This document shows, piece after piece, positions 1 to 9,299 of a stretch of DNA of 64,000 nt. Location of the stretch: assembly GCA_015956445.1 (NCBI GenBank), contig WIUZ02000015.1:248001-312000 (forward strand), read 5' to 3'. Each line of letters begins with the position of its first letter. The stretch's first letter is position 1. The translations under genes and the position numbers were made by a program. The notes beneath the pieces are model-generated. The model was not told the origin of the DNA. It saw nothing but the letters and a program-made list of their open reading frames with translations, and ran no database searches. The stretch comes from Thelephora terrestris (taxonomy: Eukaryota; Basidiomycota; Agaricomycetes; Thelephorales; Thelephoraceae).

Positions 1-1159
1 GCAGTACCCCACTCGAGACCGAGGATGACCTCAGGTGCACGAAGAGCATAAGGCTGCACTAGTTTGCTGAGGTGTTCACCTTGAGGGTGAGCTGCGAGAA
101 ATTCGTCCTCAATAGTCTCCCCAAGGTTTCTGTCATTCCAACGCACCGTGCCCCATATCCACAATAACCCAGTCCAGCCCTGCATCTTTACTAGTGTCCA
201 GATGGAAAATAAGGGGACTCGATACCACCGGGTGAAAAGGAGGCTCCTTGGGTTGGATCACCTTTGGAAACCCATAAAACTTGCCCACTTGTGCAGAAAG
301 TTCGTGAATGATAACTTCGTTCACATCAGACGGCAGGAGGAGGATGTTTCCAGGTTTCAAGTCTTTCGGACAGTCAGACTAACCGGCCGATGGCAACGCA
401 AAAGATGGATAAGGCGTACCGGAATGAACCACCTTGCATTCGTCGTGGAGATACTCCAGGCCTTTCAAAACGTGTTTCGTTAGGCGCAAGATAAATGCGA
501 GAGGAAGCCGTGGGTCTTGGAGCTGGCTTTGCAAGCCAGAAGCGCTGTAGCTCAGCACATCTGTGACGAGGCAAACGTGTTGACCGGCGGAACTCTCGAA
601 AGTGAATTCATGCAAGAGGCGGATGACGTGACCGGCCCCGCGATGATTTGGTGATGCGTTAGTGACCTTTCGAAGCAGTTCAAGTTCTGCAAGCCGTCCT
701 TCTTTAATTTCCCTCGATGCGAAGGCCGATAAGACCTTGATTGCGACGTGGCGATTTTCTCTGTTTATTAGAATCAGCTAGCTGTCGCATGGAGCCGACA
801 TTACTCGAAGCGCACTTGCGGTCCCTCGCCAGCCACACGGTCGAATATCCACCCCAACCGAGCTTTCTGGTGATGACGAACCGTTCATGGTCGAGGGCTT
901 CGCCGAGTCGCAGAGGGTAGAAGCCGGCACCCTCGTCAGCGGTCGCTGTGAGGTCCTCTTCTGGCCACCCTAAGGCCTCTGGATAGTTGCTGGCTTGGTA
1001 TGTGACATCTGGGAGATGAGGGGGTTGTTGGAAAATTCTAGATGAGGTGCTGCTGAGGGGACGCGAAACTATTCGAAAACCAGGCGAGAGAGCACGGGCG
1101 AGCAGGACTCTCGACAGTCCCGTTCTGAGAGGATGTCTTATAGGAACAGAGGACAACAT
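1..1159 (-). CDS. SRPK-like serine/threonine protein kinase, partial
   Basis: A protein kinase of the SRPK type common in basidiomycetes. It would phosphorylate Ser/Thr residues in proteins, classically SR splicing factors; the real target here is unknown. Three exons are visible on the minus strand: 1159-816, 760-420 and 362 leftwards. In order they give a glycine-rich loop (KLGWGGYSTVW), the VAIK lysine after the first intron, an alpha-C region (REIKEGRLAELELL), an HSDLKPGNIL catalytic loop formed across the second splice junction, and VDMGH in place of DFG. The expected P+1 segment (LRAPEVILG) follows near positions 30-50, but in another frame. The reading frame breaks at about 135-145 and no intron of workable size explains it. 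The first ATG is at 1159; an in-frame TTG lies upstream. The gene continues past the left edge. It may be a pseudogene, or the break may be an assembly error. Confidence 0.8.
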
Positions 1160-2247
1160 CTCCGCAGGGCTAAAGTTGGCTGCCAAGTACTGTCAAACGG
1201 GGTTCGGTAGATTTTCGACCGGGTAGGTCGAAATCCGACTGAATCCTTTTCTACAGTGCAGATTTTGCGTGAAACAGTTCCATATACTTGTTGGTGGCTA
1301 TAGCAGGGATTTCGTGGCGGCAGGAGGAGGAGGTCCCCGATTTTGGGTGACCCTCTCACTCACGTTCCGCCGATTGCGGATCACGGATTTACCCGGGCTC
1401 TCGAGTCTCGACTTGTACTGACTTCTTGACGAAAGAAAGCCGCTCACCGGACCCACGAACTACCTTGAGCACCTTTGTATTCGATTGTCACCCTCGCCTT
1501 TTTTCTAACCCGAGTCAACACAAAAACGCACCCGGCGAACTGGTCACGAATGGGTCTACAGCACGTTCCAATCTTGCTTCGGATCACTGGTGGATCGGTC
1601 CATTGGAAGAGACGAGTCATGTTCTCGTTCTGGGTTGGTCTGGGATAATCCCAATATGTAACTTCAGTACGTGTAAGTGTCCTTCACACCGGTGGGTTCT
1701 ACAACACGCGACAATCTAAATAAACCTATTGACTCAGATCCTCCCAATCCAGGAACGGTATCGTGGTGATACGAATCATCCTACCGTTCTCCATCCATCG
1801 ATCTGTAAAGTCCTCGCCGTGCCACTACTGTAACGGACCAGCTGAGCACACACCTCGTTCCAGATTTGCATGAAACGGAGGAAGCGCGGCCAAACCACCA
1901 TATATCACGCGGACTGTTCATCCTCCTAGATCAACGTTCAGAATATTTCGCCTGGGTGGCCACCGCCAGCGCGTCCCGTCGGGGCGTTGACGCTCGCTAT
2001 TACAAACACAGATAAAGTTCACAGTGCCCAGGTCACGATGGCCAGTGCTCGTGGAACCAATGGTAGGTATTATGTATCCGACATACTTCTCAGACGGCGC
2101 CAAGTTTCGTAACTTGACTCGTCGAGCTGTCACCGAGGCTAGCCAGCATGCGAGCTTTCGAAATATATATAATAGCCCCTAGGTCTGATACAGATGGCCT
2201 CAGCTTCCCTCCGAAACTTCCCACCTTTCCTCTGCTCCTCGCCCCAG
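1160..2247. other. intergenic, no gene seen
   Basis: No open frame here has a recognisable motif, a good start context or a plausible splice pattern. A TATA-like ATATATATAA at about 2163-2172 lies some 80 bases before the SnoaL-like gene that follows and may be its promoter. Confidence 0.4.
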
Positions 2248-2811
2248 ATGTGCGACTTACACAATTCTAAATCCCCTCAAGTCAAACTCATGTTTGAATG
2301 GGGTCGAGGATTCGAAACGAGGGACATCACTATTCTGGAGAAACACTTGCACAAGGACTTTCGCCATGTCACCTACCCCCGGTCTCTCGCTCTGCCGGAG
2401 CAGACAAAAGAGGGGTGGATTGCGCAAATGAAGGGTGTTATCAGCCTTTGGACCGAAGACTGTAAGGTAAGTCGTGTTCCATGCAAGTTCATTACCACCC
2501 CGGGCTGAATCCTTCCCCGTAGGCAACTATCCATTCCGTCATTGAAGCTCCGGGGAAGGTCGTCATTCACGTTCGTAGTTCCCAGCCCTCAATCAGATTG
2601 ATCGCCACATCTAATTATCGCGGTCGTGTAGATCACCAGCACACCGAAAAACTCGCTCGGGTTGGATGCAAGCCACGAAGCGATCACTATCGCACACATC
2701 GTGACCGATGAAGATGGAACCCTGAAGATTAAGACGCTCGAGGATTTCGTAGACTCCAAATCCCATCTCGATTTTATGCAGGCTCTCGTGGCGGCAAGCG
2801 CTAACAAGTAG
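2248..2811 (+). CDS. SnoaL/NTF2-like small protein, copy 1
   Basis: A 148-residue protein resembling the SnoaL-like branch of the NTF2 fold, a cone-shaped family of small enzymes and binding proteins in fungi. No catalytic role can be assigned. Three exons, 2248-2466, 2523-2570 and 2632-2811, join in frame with GT-AG introns of 56 and 61 bases. Exon sizes of the last two (48 nt and 180 nt) match the paralogs at 3.5 and 8.5 kb, apart from a shorter C-terminus here (ends ALVAASANK). Family-like features are the N-terminal helix (VKLMFEWGRGFETRD), the HKDFRHVTYPRS segment and the TDEDGTLKIK strand. Copies 2 and 3 are far more alike to each other than to this one. The ATG at 2248 was chosen because it aligns with the paralog starts; an in-frame ATG exists at 2194. 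Confidence 0.75.
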
Positions 2812-2911
2812 TCGTACCACGGAATGTAAAGCTTGTGCACGTTTTAGGTTATGTTAACGGTACGCGGGGATGTACGATGTACAATTAGGCCGGTGTCTGA
2901 CTTGAGCAATC

Positions 2912-3323
2912 TACAGCTGTTTGCATGTCGATAGCTCGTTTTCGAGAAAAACACACTCCCTTTTTTTTGTTCACGGAAGGAGCTTAGCACAGCCTGTGTG
3001 TGGCAGGTAGCGCGCGCGGGTGCAAATAAATCTTAGATCTACAACGACTTCATCCCCATCCACCTTGTACACAGAATCTCATGGGACTCGGCTTGTATAG
3101 TTCATGAGCAGGGGAGTTACTTTGTAACTGTGCAGGCTTAGCTAGAGCAGAGCCGTGACCAGCCGTGACAAAGGGTCGTGGCCGATTGGGTTTTCAAATT
3201 GAAATTATGTGCAAACTACTTGTACCGATGCTGTGCTTTTCGCAGCGCCAAGCTCCGTCCGTGAACGAAAAAAAGTGAGTGCGTTTTTTTCAAAAGCGAG
3301 CTATCGACATGCAAACGGCTGTA
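2912..3323. mobile_element. MITE-like element with TIRs and TA target duplication
   Basis: The left end (2914 on, CAGCTGTTTGCATGTCGATA) and the reverse complement of the right end (ending at 3321, CAGCCGTTTGCATGTCGATA) form imperfect terminal inverted repeats of roughly 75-80 bases. They include matching poly-T tracts and a GTTCACGGA block. TA dinucleotides at 2912-2913 and 3322-3323 flank the ends. The 408-bp interior has no coding capacity. TA duplication and CAG termini fit a non-autonomous Tc1/mariner-type element. The matching position in the duplicated copy (about 8310-8325) lacks it. Confidence 0.75.
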
Positions 3324-3523
3324 ACTCGCCTCTACATCAGCAACGCTAGGCGCTATCCAAGTCTTGTAATGACCCATTGGCCAACCGGCGCCCGAAGTCC
3401 GGTTCAGGGTCCCGCACCGTCACGTGTCGCAATCAAGTCCGGATCGAATGTCGAGTTCAAAATCTATAGCGCTAGAATCCCCCTGACGCCTCAGAGGACC
3501 ACCACCTGTTCGCTTTTACCCAG

Positions 3524-4131
3524 ATGTCCGTCCTTGAGAATTCCGAATCCCCTCAAGTCAACCTTGTGCACGAATTTGGTCAGGCGTTCAAGAAGAGAGA
3601 CCCAGACCTCCTCGCAACGCTCTTACACAAGGATTATCGTCATATCACTCTCCCCCGATCTATCGCTCGGCCAGAGGAGGCCAGAGAGGAGTGGCTTCAA
3701 CACATCGGAGGGTTCCTGAGCCTTTGGACTGAGAGTGGGGTGAGTTCTGCTGGTTTTCCCGCCCGAGGTTGCCTGCCCTCCTTGCTGAATCTTTCCTCGC
3801 AGTGGACCATCCACTCCCTCATAGAGACTCCGGGGAAGGTCGTCGTCCACGTTAGTATCGATCCACTGGCCCGATGATCAGATTAACCATCCCGTGTACC
3901 CAACTGATGCGGTACGCATACTCATAGGTCACCAGCTGGGCGAAGACCAGTCTTGGTGTGGATCTAAACCGCGAATCGATCTTCATCGTCCATATTGTTA
4001 CCGACGAAGACGGAAGCCTAAAGATCAAAGCGCTCGAGGATTTTACCGACTCCAAAACCTATCTCGACTTCGTTAAGGCTGTCGCGGCGGCAAAAGCTGA
4101 AAGGGAGCACTCCGCTTCGTATGCTGCCTAA
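3524..4131 (+). CDS. SnoaL/NTF2-like small protein, copy 2
   Basis: A 155-residue SnoaL/NTF2-like protein of unknown function. Exons are 3524-3739, 3803-3850 and 3928-4131, all in frame, with introns of 63 and 77 bases. The ATG follows directly on a Kozak-like context after a pyrimidine-rich leader. The protein starts MSVLENSESPQ, has the HKDYRHITLPRS segment, a short second exon of 16 codons and ends HSASYAA. It is nearly identical, introns included, to copy 3 at 8507-9112, so that duplication is recent. Its 5' flank holds the TA-flanked element, so promoter activity may differ between the two copies. Confidence 0.8.
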
Positions 4132-4312
4132 TAACCGGGAAGGGAACCTTCCGAGGACGGAAGTGCTTGTGAAAGTGTACGATAAACAGACCCATGCCAG
4201 CTGTAAACTCGTTTTCCAGTAAATCTACGCCAAAGAAATTCAGTGTACAAGTGCGTCGATGACCAGGCTGAAATCCGTGCAGAAACATACAAAATACGGA
4301 AGCAAGCGTATG

Positions 4313-4930
4313 ACCAGGGTCTGGTGCGGGCAGATTCCGAGGGGGAGAGCTTCAGGGCCAATTACGAGGGCGGGACAAAAGAAACACGGGCGGAGGTATG
4401 CCGTGAGTGCCACGAGCAATGCATCCAGTGCATTGCACCATCACCACTGTGAAGCAGGTGGCCTTATCAGCTTTATAACGCGCAAAGGAGGTTCAGCTGA
4501 CCTCGAATTTGCATCAACCTTGGCTAGCGCTTGCTGCAGAGTAGATTAGGCGACGACAAGTTGGGCGTCCACGGGCCACCACGGACTCTATGTAAGTATC
4601 TCCGCTTCGAATTTGATCGAAAGAATGTCCGCCCGGTAGACATCCATCACTCATTTCCACCGTTTGCAAGCCTGGGATGTGACAAGGTCGGATGCGCTGG
4701 ATAATCGATACGACGGAAGGTCAAGTCGGTAGGAAGAGCGACGGGGAATGCAGGGTAACGAGCACGGGAGAAACGAACTTTCACACGGTAAGGACTCCAG
4801 TCCTACATGTTTCATTCTCATTCCAACCTGACTAAAACTATGCAAAAGAAATCCGTGACAGTGACCCTTGTTTCAAGCTTGGCAAAGAAAAAACCGAAGC
4901 CTGCCACCAACTTTCCGTGCCCTAGGTAAA
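4313..4930 (-). repeat. inverted relic of the 59.7-60.4 kb intergenic/membrane-protein 5' region
   Basis: Read on the minus strand, this stretch matches about 59,700-60,370 on the plus strand. Landmarks are a shared segment around AGTGGTGATGGTGCAATGCA, a shared GCAAGCGCTAGCCAAGG, and blocks next to the F-box stop codon. The membrane-protein gene itself is not carried over: the match stops inside its first part. Insertions and deletions are common, so this is non-coding relic sequence. Confidence 0.75.
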
Positions 4931-6093
4931 TTACACGGAAGGGTTCAAAATGTCAAGCTGAATGTCAGGGTATTCGACCACCTCAACAACACCTCTCCTT
5001 GTGATCTGCGGAAACAATGATGCTATACGCTCCTTGGTTGCTTCCAGTTCGTTCATTGGCCCATGCATGAACTTCATTCGAAGCGAGTGCGAAGTCCAGG
5101 AGCGGACCAAGCAAGAGTCGAGGTCCGAACACTTCCGACGAGACAGTTTGGAGAAGGCTTCATAAGATAGGCCTATTGAGATCTGATGGATATTTTTGGG
5201 CCTAACGTTAGGAAGCGTGGTAGTGACCCATTGAATATCCGCTCTCCTGCATCGAAATTCCAAATCTTGGATTTTCGGGTAATTGGAGAGGTCAATCAGA
5301 GGCGTGTGCGATGGGCCTGCGCGGAGGTGAAATCGAGGTTGGTGACGTATATGGAAGGAAACTCACGTGTGAAGTAATTTGTAATGCTGAGAGACTCTAG
5401 GGTGCTCTGGTACCCCGACACCAAATCCATCGTCGACTCGATGTCCCGGTTGGAGAACAACGACACCGCGATTCTCTTGAAGTGCAGGCCATTCGGGAGA
5501 TCCAACAATTGATGAGCAGTGGACCAGAGCCCCGGGTATTGATACAGTTCGAGGCATCCTGTCAACCGAGGTGAGGTAGGAGGGTGGCTCCATACGCCGT
5601 AGTTGAGGGGAGAGCGAGCCATGAACAACAGATCCTCGAGAAGCGGGAAAGAACAAATCAGGCCAAAAACCTCTGAATCCGGTAGAATGGCGAAAGTCAG
5701 GTTAAGCGACCTGATTGCAGGGAAAGCTCCGCGCAGCGGAGCGAAAGAGAGGTTGTGATCAGACATGGTACGAGTGTCCACGGTCAAATGTGCAACATTG
5801 CGAAAGGCGAGAACAATACCGACATCTGTGGCGGCGATGGAAGTGGCACCAACGAAAGATAGCGTCCGTGTATGATGGGCAGGAGAGTTTGTGGGATCCG
5901 GAAAAGTTTCCCTCCACCGACTGATGGGGTAGTCAAAGGAATGGAACTTGACCTTGACGAAAAGGTGCTTTTGCGCGCGCTGCGCTAATGCATTGGAGAC
6001 GAGGCAACACGTTTTGAGCGCCGTTTGGTCATCTTGTATGCAGTCGATTATGAGATCCAATATCTCTTGGGGGAGGTAACACCTCATCGCCAT
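4931..6093 (-). CDS. F-box protein, basidiomycete family, copy A
   Basis: A 370-residue F-box protein, presumably a substrate-binding adaptor of an SCF ubiquitin ligase. Exon 1 is 6093-5367 and exon 2 is 5316-4931, joined in phase 1 across a 50-base GT-AG intron. The N-terminal F-box-like motif reads LPQEILDLIIDCIQDD, then LKTCCLVSNALAQRAQKHLF. The rest has degenerate leucine-rich strands (RSLNLTFAILPD, LEDLLFMA) and ends in a conserved LFPQITRR block. The intron position is the same as in copies B (34,965) and C (58,543); copy C is its duplicated twin. It is divergent from the MBOAT gene at 6521, with 427 bases between the starts, so a shared promoter is likely. The target is unknown. Confidence 0.85.
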
Positions 6094-6520
6094 TTAGTCC
6101 CTGGTTTATGGTTAGTCTTTGTTGAAGCGGGCACCAGACTCTCGTGGCACTCGCCAACGGAAGCGGATCAAAGGGTGAGGGGAAGTGTGGGAAATTTTCC
6201 TTGGGGGTGCCTCTTTCTCCGCTTCCGTCGCACTGCAGTGTTGCTTCCGCCCCTCCTCCGTTCTACCTTGAACTCTGAAGTTTGAACGTGTAGGGGAGCC
6301 CAAAGAAGCTCTGGAAAGAATAACTGTGTCTTGTACATATGACGTCGCGTAGGGTGGTACTGAGGACCGCTTGAGAGGGCAGGGACGGTGCGGGCGGTCA
6401 ATCAAAGGGGGAGACAGCGCTCATGCTTTTTTTTTACTTGGCTGCTTCTCACAGGGCTGAACCACATGCTCTTGCGTTTCCTCCTCCTCCGTCTCGACAA
6501 TCCCAGCCAGCAGTCCGGTC

Positions 6521-7869
6521 ATGGGACGATACCCGGCAGCGGAATTCATCCTCTTCGAGGTCCTTCACATCCTCGTTTTTTTCCCGACACGTCACAATCT
6601 CTATCGGGCTGTCATCCTCGCCCTGATGATCTATCTCGCAGCCAAAATATACCTAACAGCGGAAGCCACCGAACCAGCTGGGGTGGTCTATGCCGTGGGC
6701 CACACAATCGCTCTCAACTTCGGGTTCACTGCATACCTCCTGTGCACAGAAGGGTCCTTCCCTGACCACTGGAGGCGCGTTCGTGACGAAATCGGTGCAG
6801 GGGCCGATGCAAACGGCTCGGGTAACCTACCGTCGAATTATCCGTTCGCGAAGAAGTTCTGGTGGACGTTTGATATCGCGCACAGCGTTCGTATGGTTGG
6901 CTGGGTTCAAGAACCACGAGACTGCTTACCGCCGCCCCCGCCGCCTTCCCGCACCACATTCCTCTGGGGGACCTTATTGAAGCTCATCACAAATTGCCTC
7001 CTTCTCGACTTTCTCACCTACGTGTTCGCTCAAAACCCAGCATTCGACTCTCGCGTACATGATCCCACCGACGGCCCCGAGACTTACCTCGCCGCAATCC
7101 CTCTCGTACACCGCGCACCTTACGTCCTAGCATTCGGCCTTTGGCTTGCCCTCTTCTTCAAGGTCTTGCATAACATCGCAGCTTTAGTGTGTGTAGGCCC
7201 CGGTCGCTCGAGTCCTACCCTGTGGCCCGACATTTGGGGGAGATGGGGAGATGCGTTTACCCTTCGGAAGCTTTGGGGGTGCGTACGTTGATGAACCTCT
7301 TTGCTTGAGTCCCTGATCAGACATGTGTTAGGCGAACATGGCACCAAACGATGCGACCGGTAAGAACCCTCGCTCTATTCTCCTGCAAACGTCGTTCTGA
7401 GGTTCTCATGCCGGTTTAGATGCTCTCGGGGCTGGGGAAACTCGTCGCGAACAAGATTTTAAAATTCCCCCGTGGCACCAACTTATCGTCCTACACCCAA
7501 CTTTACGTCGCCTTCTTCTTCTCAGCAGTCTTCCACTTTGGCGGAGAGTTCACGTGCGAGAGACGGATGGTCTACCGCTCGTTTAAATTCTTCCCCCTCC
7601 AAGCCGTCGCCATCACCCTCGAAGACTTCATCATCTTCATCGCGAAACGCTTACTACTCAAGAGGGGAATCAAACTCAATCCAGGCAGTCCTGACGAGTC
7701 TTGGCCAGAAGCGATCGTGAGGGTCGTAGGCTATTGCTGGGTGACGCTATGGTTCTGTTTGACGTTGCCGGGATATATAGATGGGGCTAACCTGGCTGGG
7801 ATCTACACCGTGGATAGGTTGACCATTGCCCAGTTTTTGTTCGATGGATGGAAACCATCTCGGGCATGA
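6521..7869 (+). CDS. wax-synthase-like MBOAT acyltransferase, copy a
   Basis: A 411-residue multi-pass membrane protein of the fungal wax-synthase/MBOAT type, which moves acyl or acetyl groups from CoA to hydroxyls of lipids or terpenoids. Exons are 6521-7278, a 28-nt micro-exon 7332-7359 and 7420-7869. Exon 1 holds several hydrophobic helices, the GWVQEPRDCLP block, a run of prolines, the DPTDGPETYLAA loop and SPTLWPDIWGRWGDAFTLRKLWG. The micro-exon adds RTWHQTMRP, which carries the conserved WHQ motif. Exon 3 has the second conserved histidine in AVFHFGGEF. It is the twin of copy h at 56,735. The TATA box of copy h is altered here (see findings). The substrate cannot be read from sequence. 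Confidence 0.87.
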
Positions 7870-8131
7870 TGTATCATACAGCCCGAGTCGTACGCATAGA
7901 TACGTGCTCCGAAGTAGAGACCAGTGCAAGGCGTCGAATCGTTGGCCCGGAACTCGAACCCCTGAGTACGTCGTCGGAGGGAAGGGTTTTCCATGGGCGT
8001 GGATGATGTTTATTTGCGAGCGTAATTTTACCGGAGTGTGTATCCAGCACACGAAGACTGTTCCTATGTACCGTAGCTGCAAGGATTCTTTACCAAACAG
8101 AGCTTGCTTCTCTCAAGCCAGAAACCCGAGG

Positions 8132-8212
8132 TGGCGCTCGAGGATTTCGTAGACTCCTGATCCCATCTCGATTTTGTGCAGGCTCTCGCGGCGGCAAACG
8201 CTAAGAAGTAGT
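8132..8212 (+). pseudogene. SnoaL-like 3' remnant
   Basis: This piece matches the last 27 codons and 3' flank of SnoaL copy 1 (2735-2890): CTCGAGGATTTCGTAGACTC and so on to the stop. A TGA has replaced an AAA-type codon after GACTCC, and the 5' two thirds of the gene are missing because the inverted block ends here. It cannot make a protein. Confidence 0.8.
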
Positions 8213-8506
8213 CGTACTACGGAATGTAAAACTCGTGCACGTTTTTAGGTTATGATAACGGTCGCGTGGATGTGCGATGAACGACTAGGCCGGGGTCTGA
8301 CTTGGACAATCTGACAGTGATTCACCTCTACATCGGCTACGCTAGGCGCTATACAAGTCTCGTAATTACCTGTCCGGCGCCCGAAGTTCGCTACAGGGTC
8401 CAGCACCGTCACGTGTTGCAGTCAAGTCCGGACCGAACGTCGAGTTCAAAATCTATAGCGCTGGAATCCCCCCTCAGAGGACCACCACCTGTTCGATTTT
8501 ACCCAG

Positions 8507-9112
8507 ATGTCCGTCCTAGAGAATTCCGAGTCCCCTCAAGTCAACCTTGTGCACGAATTTGGTCAGGCGTTCGAAAAGAGAGACCCAGACCTCCTCGCAA
8601 CGCTCTTACACAAGGATTATCGTCATATCACTCTCCCCCGATCTATCGCTCGGCCAGAGGAGGCCAGAGAGGAGTGGCTTCAACACATCGGAGGGTTCCT
8701 GAGCCTTTGGACTGAGAGTGGGGTGAGTTCTGCTGGTTTTCCCGCCCGAGGTTGCCTGCCCTCCTTGCTGAACCTTTCCCCGCAGTGGACAATCCACTCC
8801 CTCATAGAGACTCCGGGGAAGGTCGTCGTCCACGTTAGTATCGATCTAAGCCCGATGATCAGATTAACCACCCCGTGTACTCAACTGATGTGGTATACAT
8901 ACCCATAGGTCACCACCTGGGCGAAGACCACTCTCGGTGTGGATCTAAATCGCGAATCGATCTTTATCGTCCATATCGCTACCGATGAAGACGGAAGCCT
9001 AAAGATCAAAGCGCTCGAGGATTTCACCGACTCCAAAACCTATCTCGACTTCGTTAAGGCTGTCGCGGCGGCAAAAGCTGGAAGGGAGCACTCCGCTTCG
9101 TATGCCGCCTGA
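8507..9112 (+). CDS. SnoaL/NTF2-like small protein, copy 3
   Basis: A 155-residue near-twin of copy 2. Exons are 8507-8722, 8786-8833 and 8909-9112, with the same phases and same exon lengths (216, 48 and 204 nt). Among the few differences seen are FEKRD against FKKRD in exon 1, a Trp-Thr-Thr in place of Trp-Ala-Lys context at the start of exon 3, and AKAGREHS against AKAEREHS near the end. The reading frame is intact. It lies downstream of the inserted inverted block and has its own complete duplicated 5' flank of at least 170 bases. Function unknown. Confidence 0.8.
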
Positions 9113-9299
9113 TAACCCGGAAGGCCGAACTTTTATGCCTTCAATCTGTTGAGGATGGAAGTGCTTGTGGGAGTGTACGATAAACAGACCTGCTGTAAAC
9201 TCAGTTTTAAATCTACGTTAAATAAATTCAGTGTACAAGTTCGTCGCTGGCCCTGGAATCCGTACAGGAACATCTAAATACGGAAGCAAACGAATGATC

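Larger units (their letters stand above)
2735..4312 (+). repeat. left copy of SnoaL-region direct duplication
   Basis: From the last part of SnoaL copy 1 (about 2735), through copy 2 and its 3' flank to about 4312, the sequence is repeated in the same direction at 8132-9299. The match covers coding, intron and intergenic sequence. Two differences stand out: the 408-bp element at 2914-3321 is present only here, and the right copy begins mid-gene. The match ends abruptly at about 4312, where homology to the 60.4-kb region begins on the opposite strand. Confidence 0.8.
4313..8131 (-). repeat. left copy of 3.8-kb inverted segmental duplication
   Basis: The block reads, inverted, as the region 56,470-60,370: membrane-protein flank, F-box gene, divergent promoter, MBOAT gene and MBOAT 3' flank, in the same order. 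The MBOAT 3' flanks (7870-8125 against the reverse complement of 56,480-56,735) share long stretches, such as a CGTCGTCGGAGGGAAG block. The copies lie about 50 kb apart in opposite orientation. Both edges here fall exactly where SnoaL-region homology stops and restarts. Confidence 0.85.
8132..9299 (+). repeat. right copy of SnoaL-region direct duplication
   Basis: This matches 2735-4312 in the same orientation without the 408-bp element. It starts inside the SnoaL copy 1 coding sequence and ends after the 3' flank of copy 3, where both sides share a GTGTACAAG block and a CGGAAGCAA block. Beyond 9299 there is no match to the left copy. Confidence 0.8.
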
